Source: Hyphomicrobium sp.
Lineage (GTDB): Bacteria > Pseudomonadota > Alphaproteobacteria > Rhizobiales > Hyphomicrobiaceae
DNA length: 64,000 nucleotides
Direction: 5' to 3'
Assembly: GCA_003987725.1 (NCBI GenBank)
Contig: RXJH01000006.1
Span: forward strand, 62,001 to 126,000
Below the pieces are notes generated by a model that saw only the letters and a program-made list of their open reading frames with translations, did not search any database and was not told where the DNA came from. This document shows positions 27,169-34,609 of this stretch, one piece after another. The translations under genes were made by a program, and so were the position numbers. How positions within the stretch are numbered: the first letter of the stretch is position 1; every line of letters begins with the position of its first letter.

Positions 27169-28080
27169 ATGGATTTCGGTGATAAGGAATTCGCGGGCGC
27201 GCCGGGCGCCGCGGACATCATCAAGGACGCGACAACCGCGTCTTTCAAAGCGGACGTTCTCGACGCGTCAAAAACGCTTCCGGTCGTCGTCGACTTCTGG
27301 GCGTCGTGGTGCGGCCCCTGCAAGCAGTTGACGCCGCTGATCGAGAAAGTTGTCCGCAGTTATCGAGGCAAGGTCCGCCTCGTGAAGGTCAACGTCGACG
27401 AAAATCAAGCGATCGCGGCGCAGCTTCGGATCCAGTCATTGCCGACGATCTACGCCTTTCGCGACGGCCAGCCGGTCGACGGATTCGTCGGCGCGCAGCC
27501 GGAGAGCGCTATAAAGACCTTCATCGACCGGCTTGTCGCCGACGATGCCGAGCTCGGCATTACGGAGGTGCTGAAAGCGGGCGAAGAACTGCTCGAGCAG
27601 GGGGACCTGCAAGGCGCGGCCGAAGCCTTCGCCTCCGTCCTCCAGGAAGACCACACCAATGCCGAAGCGCTCGCCGGCCTCGCCACCTGCTACATGAAAA
27701 GCGGAGACGTCGCGCGCGCCAAGCAAACGCTGACCCTCGTCCCGCCGGATAAGCGGGAGTTGGCCGTCGTCAAAAGCATCGAGGCTTCGATTCTGCTGGC
27801 CGAAAAAGGGGCCGACCAGACCGACCTTTCCGCTTTGACGGCGCGCGTAAAGAAAAACCCGGCCGACCATCAAGCGCGCCTCGATTTGGCGGTCGCGCTG
27901 GCCGCCGGAGGCGACCGGGAAGAGGCCCTTGAACTTCTTCTCGATCTCGTCAGGATGGACCGGAATTGGAATGATGAAGCCGCCCGCAAGCAACTCCTGC
28001 AATTTTTCGACGCCTGGGGCCCGAAGGATCCGTTGGTCGCCGAAGGCCGGCGGAAGCTCGCATCGATCCTGTTCAGTTAG
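27169..28080 (+). CDS. thioredoxin-TPR protein, CnoX/YbbN-like co-chaperone
   Basis: 303 residues. A thioredoxin fold (about 25-135) with VVVDFWASWCGPCKQLTPLIE (residues 40-60; active Cys 48 and 51) is followed by about 150 residues of TPR-like helices (QGDLQGAAEAFASVLQEDHTNAEALAGLATCYMKSGD). This is the YbbN/CnoX layout, a holdase that protects GroEL and DnaK clients during oxidative stress. The E. coli protein lacks the full CxxC, whereas this one has an intact CGPC and could be redox active. Followed by the Lon-N-domain gene. Confidence 0.92.
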   Translation: MDFGDKEFAGAPGAADIIKDATTASFKADVLDASKTLPVVVDFWASWCGPCKQLTPLIEKVVRSYRGKVRLVKVNVDENQAIAAQLRIQSLPTIYAFRDGQPVDGFVGAQPESAIKTFIDRLVADDAELGITEVLKAGEELLEQGDLQGAAEAFASVLQEDHTNAEALAGLATCYMKSGDVARAKQTLTLVPPDKRELAVVKSIEASILLAEKGADQTDLSALTARVKKNPADHQARLDLAVALAAGGDREEALELLLDLVRMDRNWNDEAARKQLLQFFDAWGPKDPLVAEGRRKLASILFS

Positions 28081-28110
28081 GTTTTCACCGCAAAGCGGAG
28101 ACACGCGAAC

Positions 28111-28794
28111 GTGACGCTCACGGAACGCTACCGGCGTCCAGCCGACCTGCCCCCGAGGATTGCCGTCTTTCCGCTGCGCGGGGCGATCTTGCTGCCGCGC
28201 GCGACATTGCCGCTGAACATCTTCGAACCGCGCTATCTCGAGATGATCGACAACGTGATGTCGGGCGCGCGGATCATCGGCATCGTTCAGCCGGTCGTAT
28301 CGGGTGAGGACGACCAGGAAAGCCCAATCGAAAAGACTGCCGGGTTACGCTCCGTCGGATGCGCCGGCCGCGTGACCTCCTATCAAGAGCTCGACGACGG
28401 CCGTCTCATCATCACGCTCACCGGCATAACGCGCTTTCAGAGCGTCGGCGAAGCCGAAACCGAGAAGCCCTATCGCATCATGAGCGTCAGCTACGACCGG
28501 TTCGCGAGCGACCTGACGGAAGGCCTCGGCGAAGAGCTCGTCGATCGCCAAAATCTCTTGCGTGTCCTGAAAACGTATCTCGAAGCCAACCGCCTGAAAA
28601 CCGATTGGGCCACGATCCAGCGCGCTTCCAACGAATTCCTGATCAACGCTCTCTCGGTCATGTGCCCCTATGGCCCCGAAGAGAAGCAGGCGCTTCTCGA
28701 AGCGAAGGATCTCAGATCGCGCGCCGAGGTGCTCGTCGCTCTCGCGGAAATCGATTTGGCCTCGAATGGCAGCAGTGGCACGACCCTGCAGTAA
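28111..28794 (+). CDS. Lon N-terminal (substrate-binding) domain protein
   Basis: 227 residues, only the Lon N-domain: IAVFPLRGAILLPRATLPLNIFEPRYLEMID at the start, GCAGRVTSYQELDDGRL, and a helical C-terminal third. No ATPase or protease domain. Stand-alone Lon-N proteins are common in proteobacteria; a role in substrate recognition is assumed but unproven. The order thioredoxin, Lon-N, Trm112 is a recurrent alphaproteobacterial operon; the gaps here are 30 and 15 bp. Confidence 0.93.
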   Translation: MTLTERYRRPADLPPRIAVFPLRGAILLPRATLPLNIFEPRYLEMIDNVMSGARIIGIVQPVVSGEDDQESPIEKTAGLRSVGCAGRVTSYQELDDGRLIITLTGITRFQSVGEAETEKPYRIMSVSYDRFASDLTEGLGEELVDRQNLLRVLKTYLEANRLKTDWATIQRASNEFLINALSVMCPYGPEEKQALLEAKDLRSRAEVLVALAEIDLASNGSSGTTLQ

Positions 28795-28809
28795 ATCGGG
28801 AAGTGGTCG

Positions 28810-29037
28810 ATGAGTGAAATTGAAGAGACGGCGGATGATCCCGCGAATGCGGTCGATCCAAAACTTCTGGAGCTGCTTGTCTGCCCCTTCACGAAGACAC
28901 GTCTTGTTTACGACGCGCAGGCGCGTGAGCTGATCAGCAAGGCTGCAGGATTGGCTTTTCCGATCCGCAATGGCGTTCCGCTCATGATCGAAGACGCCGC
29001 ACGCAAATTGAACGATGACGATTTTCGGCGACTTTAA
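28810..29037 (+). CDS. Trm112 family protein
   Basis: 75 residues. An acidic N-terminal extension of about 15 residues is followed by the core [40 protein letters not shown] and a short acidic end. Eukaryotic Trm112 activates several methyltransferases; bacterial members (YcaR-like) have no settled role. The second zinc-ligand pair seen in some relatives is absent and only one Cys (in VCP) is present. Last gene of the ProXp-thioredoxin-LonN run. Confidence 0.9.
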   Translation: MSEIEETADDPANAVDPKLLELLVCPFTKTRLVYDAQARELISKAAGLAFPIRNGVPLMIEDAARKLNDDDFRRL

Positions 29038-29182
29038 GGCGAGACGCGAAACCGCGTCGAATCGCGCGACAATTTTTTAGTTGCTGTGGCGCTCGTTTAA
29101 CCACGTCTCTTTAGATTCCGTAAAAGACAGAGAGCTGATTGTCGCCCCGCATTCAGGGGCAAAAGCGTTGTTACAAAAACCG

Positions 29183-31081
29183 ATGTACACGCGGCCCGCC
29201 AAGGTGGGCAAAGGCGCTGAACCGTCCTCCCTCCACAGGCGGCAGGCTGTCAGAGCATCGCGCATGTGTGCGGCGATCGCGTTTTTCGCAGGCCTGATGA
29301 TGCTTGCAGGCGGCCTCGCTGCCAGCGGGGCGAAGTACGACGCCGGTCTCGCGATCGCAATGTTGGGAACCGCGCTGTTCGCCGGCGGCGCTGTCGCCAG
29401 TATTCTCATGTCGCATGAATGGATATGGAGCATCGCTCGCGCGGTTCGGTTGCGACGGCGCGATGAAACGCGCAAACTCGAAGAAATGAAGGATGCGCAG
29501 TGGCGATTGTCGGACAACGCCGTTCGCTACCGCCAATTTCTCGATGCTCAGCACGATTTTGTCGTTCGTCACTCGCTCGACGGACGCTTGCGGTTCGCCA
29601 ATCGTGCCTTCTTCAGCGCTTTTGACGTCCGCGGCGAAGATGTCCTCGGCTCGATTTATCGTCATCCCGTCATCAGAACGGAGGCGGCCGTCGGATCATC
29701 GCCGTCGAGAAGGCGCACGCTCGAGTTCGTGAAGACCCGCAACGGGAAGCGATGGATTGCGTGGATCGCAAGTGAAGTCATCGGCGAGACGCGCGAAATC
29801 GAAATTCAAAGCGTCGGTCACGACGTCACCGCCGAGCGCGAAATCGAGCAGAATCTCAAAACCGCCCGCGACCGGGCCGAAGCCACGAGTCAAGAAAAAT
29901 CGCGCTTCCTCGCGGCTATGAGCCAGGAAATCAGAACGCCGATGAACGGTATCCTCGGCATGATCAGTCTCATGCGCGATACGAGCCTCGACGGCGAGCA
30001 GGCGGTGCAGGCTCGCGCCGTCGAAGAGTCCGCCCGGGCGTTGCTGGTCCTGCTCGACGACATCCTCGACTTCTCGAAAATCGACGCAGGAAAACTCGAT
30101 CTGACAACGGACGTCTTTTCGCTGCAGAATTGTATCGCGCAAACGCTGCAGCTCATGATGCCTGACGCAGCCGCCAAGCGGCTTGCGCTAACATCCACGA
30201 TGTCCAGCGCCGTGCCCGAGTGGGTGCGTGGCGACGAAATGCGGGTCCGCCAGATCATTCTCAATCTGCTTTCGAATACTGTGAAGCTGACCAACGCCGG
30301 CGGCGTTTCCGTGCGGACCGAACTCGATTTGAACAAGCCGAGCTTCCCGAATGCAGTCCGTATCGCCATCGAAATTGCCGATTCCCGCGCCGTCATCCCT
30401 CCGGGTGCGCCCGACCGGCTTTTAGACGAGTTCGATCGAGGCGAAACCACGGCAAGCCATCCAGGCGACACCGGCCTTGGATTGGCAATTTCGAAGCGAC
30501 TCGCGCAAGCCATGTCCGGCGCCGTCGTCGCAGACAAAGACCGTGCGAAGGGAGCGGGCTTTACGGCCGTTCTCGAACTTCAACGCGCCGAAGCTCCGGG
30601 CAAGGCGGCGATCGAAGACACCTGCGCCACCTCCGGTTTAGCCCGCCGCCGTCCCTTCAGCGTCCTGGTCGCGGAAGATAACCGGATCAATGCCCTGCTC
30701 ACATGCAAGGTCATCGAGCGCGCAGGCGGCAGAGCGACGGTCGTCGAAGACGGGCGCTCCGCTATAAAAGCGATGTGGGAAACGATCGAAGGCAAACGGC
30801 CGGCGTACGATGTCGTTTTGATGGATCTGCAGATGCCCGGCATCGATGGGATAACAGCCACGAAATCCATCAAGGCCCTCTATTCGGAGCGAAGGCCCCT
30901 TGGCCCGCCGTGCCCGCCGATCATCGCATTAACCGCGAATGCCTTCCCGGAAGACCGGGAACGCTGCCGTTCCGCTGGAATGGACGACTATCTCGCGAAG
31001 CCTTTCGACGCTCGCGATCTCCATGATTTGCTGCTCAGATGGACGGGGCCGAACCTCGGCGAAGCGACGCCGGTCGCCTGA
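29183..31081 (+). CDS. hybrid histidine kinase with degenerate catalytic motifs and intact receiver domain
   Basis: 632 residues from ATG 29183; TTG 29168 has a better AGGGG site and TTG 29081 is possible, so the start is uncertain. Two membrane helices (about 30-50 and 57-76), a PAS domain (about 115-220), a HisKA/HATPase core and a receiver domain. The H-box reads AAMSQEIRTPMNG: the phospho-acceptor His is Gln248. The N-box (NLLSNTVKLT) and G2-box (GDTGLGL) survive. The G1-box keeps Asp400 but reads DSRAV, so its glycines are gone. The receiver keeps AEDN, Asp548 (LMDLQMPG), Thr584 and Lys606. I infer a pseudokinase whose receiver may be phosphorylated by another kinase. Confidence 0.88.
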   Translation: MYTRPAKVGKGAEPSSLHRRQAVRASRMCAAIAFFAGLMMLAGGLAASGAKYDAGLAIAMLGTALFAGGAVASILMSHEWIWSIARAVRLRRRDETRKLEEMKDAQWRLSDNAVRYRQFLDAQHDFVVRHSLDGRLRFANRAFFSAFDVRGEDVLGSIYRHPVIRTEAAVGSSPSRRRTLEFVKTRNGKRWIAWIASEVIGETREIEIQSVGHDVTAEREIEQNLKTARDRAEATSQEKSRFLAAMSQEIRTPMNGILGMISLMRDTSLDGEQAVQARAVEESARALLVLLDDILDFSKIDAGKLDLTTDVFSLQNCIAQTLQLMMPDAAAKRLALTSTMSSAVPEWVRGDEMRVRQIILNLLSNTVKLTNAGGVSVRTELDLNKPSFPNAVRIAIEIADSRAVIPPGAPDRLLDEFDRGETTASHPGDTGLGLAISKRLAQAMSGAVVADKDRAKGAGFTAVLELQRAEAPGKAAIEDTCATSGLARRRPFSVLVAEDNRINALLTCKVIERAGGRATVVEDGRSAIKAMWETIEGKRPAYDVVLMDLQMPGIDGITATKSIKALYSERRPLGPPCPPIIALTANAFPEDRERCRSAGMDDYLAKPFDARDLHDLLLRWTGPNLGEATPVA

Positions 31082-31169
31082 TGCGCAATGACGCGCAAGG
31101 TCGAATCTAAAAACTGTCACGGAATCGTGCTAGCGGCATCTCAGGCAACTGAGCAGGAAAGCTCCCTCT

Positions 31170-32138
31170 ATGTGGCAGTCGATCGCAGATCGGGGCAGAT
31201 GGCGGCCCGGTTTACCGGGAAAGATACCTGCGGGACTTGCCGCACTGAACGCCCTAAAGGCGCCAGCGCGCCGCTTCAGCGGCTTGCCCCGCGACATCGA
31301 ACCCAAAATTTACGGCCGCGTCGGCAATCTCGAGGTCCGCTTGGCCCGCACGTGGGCCGAGATTAAGCTGGCGCAGCGTCTGCGCTACCAGGTTTTCTAC
31401 GAGGAAATGTCGGCTGTCCCGACGCGCCTCGCGCAGTTTCGCCGCCGCGATGAGGACGCCTACGACGCTCTCTGCGATCATCTTCTCGTCGTCGATATCG
31501 ATCAGACAAAGCCGGGACGCGCTGGCAGACCCGAGAAACCGAAGGTGGTCGGCACCTATCGCATCCTTCGCCAGGACGTCGCCGAGCGCGGCCCCGGATT
31601 CTACACGGCAAGCGAATACGATATTGCGTCCCTTCTCCGTCGAAAGGCCTCGACGCACCGCTTCATGGAGCTCGGCCGCTCATGCGTCCTGGCACCTTAC
31701 CGTAGCAAGCGGTCGGTCGAGCTTCTGTGGCACGGCCTTTGGACCTACGTCCGCGAAAATCGTATCGACGTCATGATCGGCTGCGCGAGCTTCGAGGGCA
31801 TTGATCTTCAAGAACATGAAATGGCGCTGAGCTATCTGCATCATCGCGCAATGGCTCCCGAAGAGTGGCGCTGCCGGGCCCACGATCGGCTCTATATCCC
31901 GATGGACCGCATGCCGCTGGCCGATATCAATCAGAAGGCCGCGCTGAAGGCGATGCCGCCGCTCATCAAGGCTTACCTGCGGCTTGGTGCTTATTTCGGT
32001 GATGGCGCCGTTCTCGACAAGCAATTCGGCACGACCGACGTTCTCGTCATCATGCCGGTAGCGAACATCGATCCGCGCTATTTCGAACACTACGGCACGC
32101 CGGACGAAACCAAGAGCCGGATCGCGATCGACGCCTGA
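31170..32138 (+). CDS. olsB: OlsB-like GNAT N-acyltransferase (ornithine-lipid synthesis)
   Basis: 322 residues. After a basic ~55-residue N-terminus, a GNAT-type acyltransferase domain of the hemolysin-like/OlsB family shows LEVRLARTWAEIKLAQRLRY, QVFYEEMSA, DHLLVVD, VVGTYRIL, FMELGRSCVLAPYRSKRSVELLW and a C-terminal PPLIKAYLRLGAYFGDGA. OlsB attaches a 3-hydroxyacyl chain to ornithine to make lyso-ornithine lipid. The OlsA-type partner need not be adjacent; plsC at 46.8 kb is a different subfamily candidate. The exact acceptor amino acid is inferred from the family. Confidence 0.85.
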   Translation: MWQSIADRGRWRPGLPGKIPAGLAALNALKAPARRFSGLPRDIEPKIYGRVGNLEVRLARTWAEIKLAQRLRYQVFYEEMSAVPTRLAQFRRRDEDAYDALCDHLLVVDIDQTKPGRAGRPEKPKVVGTYRILRQDVAERGPGFYTASEYDIASLLRRKASTHRFMELGRSCVLAPYRSKRSVELLWHGLWTYVRENRIDVMIGCASFEGIDLQEHEMALSYLHHRAMAPEEWRCRAHDRLYIPMDRMPLADINQKAALKAMPPLIKAYLRLGAYFGDGAVLDKQFGTTDVLVIMPVANIDPRYFEHYGTPDETKSRIAIDA

Positions 32139-32159
32139 GCCGCGCCGCAAGCGCCGCGC

Positions 32160-34433
32160 CTACGGGCGGCCGGCGCCGTAGGCCGCTAGCGCCGCCATAT
32201 TGACGATATCGGCGTCGGTCGAGCCGAACGTGCAGATCTGCACCGGATGCGAAAGTCCGACGACGATCGGCCCGATGATCGTCGCTCCGCCAAGCTCCTT
32301 CAGCATCTTCGTCGAAATCGACGCCGCGTGAAATGCCGGCATGACGAGGACGTTCGCCGTGTCCGACAGACGGCAGAACGGATAGTGCCCCATCAGATTG
32401 CGATTGAGCGCGACGTCAGCGGCCATGTCGCCGTCGTATTCGAAATCGACCATCCGCTCGTCGAGAATACGCACCGCTTGCCGGACTTGCTCAGAGCGTT
32501 CGCCCTTTGGCTGTCCAAAAGTTGAATAGGCGAGCAGCGCGACACGCGGCTCGATACCGAAGGCACGCGCAGTACGTGCGGCTTCGATGGCGATATTGGC
32601 GAGCTGCTCTCCTGTCGGCAAGTCATGGATGCTGGTGTCGGCAACGAGAACGGCGCGGCCCCGGCTCAGCGCCAGTGACACGCCGATGACATGCCGCCCA
32701 GGCTTCGGATCCATCACCCGGTGAACGTCGGAATAAACGCTCGTCCAGTTCCGCGTAACGCCGGAAACCATCGCATCCGCATGGCCGTGAGCGACCATCA
32801 GTGCGCCGAACACGTTGCGCTCGTTGGTGACGAGGCGTTCGCAATCTCGTTTCAAATATCCGCGGCGCTGAAGGCGCGAGTAGAGCAATTCCGTGAATTC
32901 TGGAATGAACGGCGAAGCCGTCGTGTCGACCAGCAGGAATTCGCTTCTGAGGGGAATGCCGAGCTCGCGAAACCGCTCGGTGACGATCTTTTTCGATCCG
33001 ATCAAGATCGGCTGCCCGAAACCCTGCTGCAGAAACGTGTTCGCCGCGCGGATAACGGCGTGATCTTCGCCCTCGGCGAACACAACGCGTTTCGGATCAT
33101 TGCGGACCGCATCGAACGTCGATTGCAGCCAGCCGGCGACAGGATCGAGGCGCGCCTTCAGCCGCGCCACATAGCCTTCCATATCGACGATTGGATTGCG
33201 CGCGACGCCGGAATCCATCGCCGCTTTCGCGACGGCGGCCGAGACGTGCGGTAACAGCCGGGGATCGAAAGGCGCAGGAATGATGTAGCCGGGGCCGAAT
33301 GTCGGGCGCTCGCCGAGAAATGCCGCCGCGACCTTGTCCGGTACTTCAGCGCGTGCCAGCGCCGCGATCGCCTCGGCCGCGGCGATCTTCATCGCGTCGT
33401 TGATCGTCGTCGCATGGACGTCGAGCGCGCCGCGAAAGATGAAGGGAAAACAAAGAACGTTGTTGACCTGGTTGGGATAGTCCGAACGGCCGGTCGCCAT
33501 CACCGCATCGGAGCGGACGGCCTTCACCTCTTCCGGCGTGATCTCGGGATCCGGATTTGCCATTGCGAAAATGATGGGCTTCGGTCCCATCTGCGCCACC
33601 ATCTCTTGCGAAAGCACGCCGGCCGCCGAAAGCCCGAGAAAGATGTCGGCGCCTTGAATGACATCCGCCAGCACGCGCGCATTCGTTTTCTGCGCAAACG
33701 GTGCCTTGTAGACGTCCATGAGTTCCTTGCGGCCCTCATAGACGACACCCTTGATATCGCAGACGGTGATATTCTCGCGCTTGACGCCGATCATCACGAG
33801 CAGATTGAGACACGCGAGCGCCGCGGCACCCGCGCCCGCGCAGACGAGCTTCACATCACCAATGTCTTTCTCGACGACGCGGAGCCCATTCAAAATCCCC
33901 GCGGCTACGACGATTGCAGTCCCATGCTGATCGTCGTGAAAAACAGGAATGTCGAGAAGCTCCTTTAGCTTCTCTTCGATGACGAAGCAGTCGGGCGACT
34001 TGATATCTTCGAGATTGATGCCCCCGAACGAGGGTCCGAGATAGCGCACCGAGTTGATGAAGGCATCCGGATCCGGCGTATCGACGAGCAGGTCGATCGC
34101 ATCGAGATCGGCAAAGCGCTTGAAAAGCGCAGCCTTGCCCTCCATCACCGGCTTTGAAGCCAATGCTCCAAGATTGCCCAACCCGAGAATAGCCGTACCG
34201 TTCGACACCACGGCCACGAAATTGCCCTTGCTCGTGTAGGCATAGGCGTCTCGCGGGTTTTCCGCGATCGCCAGCACCGGAATGGCAACGCCGGGCGAGT
34301 AAGCCAGCGAAAGATCGCGCTGCGTCGCCAGCGGCTTCGTCGGGGTTATCTCGAGTTTTCCGGGTTTTTCGCCCGCGTGGAATGCGAGCGCTTCCTGAGC
34401 CGTGACTTGGGCTGCACGATGAAGGGAGGCCAT
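32160..34433 (-). CDS. maeB: NADP-dependent malic enzyme with phosphotransacetylase-like domain
   Basis: 757 residues from ATG 34433 (MASLHRAAQ); the longer frame to 34481 has no supporting site. Decarboxylates malate to pyruvate. The malic domains show KLEITPTKPLATQRDLSLAYSPG, GNLGALASKPVMEGKAALFK, and FHDDQHGTAIVVAAGILNGL near residue 160. From about 430 onward a phosphotransacetylase-type domain (VVFAEGEDHAVIRAANTF, GATIIGPIVVGLSHPVQI) acts in relatives as a regulatory acetyl-CoA-sensing part. Divergent from mutS. Confidence 0.97.
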   Translation of the reverse strand: MASLHRAAQVTAQEALAFHAGEKPGKLEITPTKPLATQRDLSLAYSPGVAIPVLAIAENPRDAYAYTSKGNFVAVVSNGTAILGLGNLGALASKPVMEGKAALFKRFADLDAIDLLVDTPDPDAFINSVRYLGPSFGGINLEDIKSPDCFVIEEKLKELLDIPVFHDDQHGTAIVVAAGILNGLRVVEKDIGDVKLVCAGAGAAALACLNLLVMIGVKRENITVCDIKGVVYEGRKELMDVYKAPFAQKTNARVLADVIQGADIFLGLSAAGVLSQEMVAQMGPKPIIFAMANPDPEITPEEVKAVRSDAVMATGRSDYPNQVNNVLCFPFIFRGALDVHATTINDAMKIAAAEAIAALARAEVPDKVAAAFLGERPTFGPGYIIPAPFDPRLLPHVSAAVAKAAMDSGVARNPIVDMEGYVARLKARLDPVAGWLQSTFDAVRNDPKRVVFAEGEDHAVIRAANTFLQQGFGQPILIGSKKIVTERFRELGIPLRSEFLLVDTTASPFIPEFTELLYSRLQRRGYLKRDCERLVTNERNVFGALMVAHGHADAMVSGVTRNWTSVYSDVHRVMDPKPGRHVIGVSLALSRGRAVLVADTSIHDLPTGEQLANIAIEAARTARAFGIEPRVALLAYSTFGQPKGERSEQVRQAVRILDERMVDFEYDGDMAADVALNRNLMGHYPFCRLSDTANVLVMPAFHAASISTKMLKELGGATIIGPIVVGLSHPVQICTFGSTDADIVNMAALAAYGAGRP

Positions 34434-34506
34434 GCTGTTGGACCGTTCGTGATTTTTGTGCACTCGGGGCTTCCGAGGCACACTTCAGGGGAAAAGCGCC
34501 GGCACG

Positions 34507-34537
34507 ATAGGTTGCAGCACACGATACGGCAACCTAT
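34507..34537. promoter_or_regulatory. 9-bp inverted repeat in the maeB-mutS divergent promoter region
   Basis: ATAGGTTGC (34507-34515) and GCAACCTAT (34529-34537) are perfect complements separated by 13 bases. The site lies 74 bases from the maeB start and 73 from the mutS start. Its spacing suits a dimeric regulator's operator. The protein that would bind is unknown. Confidence 0.35.
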
Positions 34538-34609
34538 GCATATCCGACGCGTGGATCGGGGCGGTGGAGCGCTTCATGCTGCGTCATCGATCGAGGCCAA
34601 TGAGGCAAA

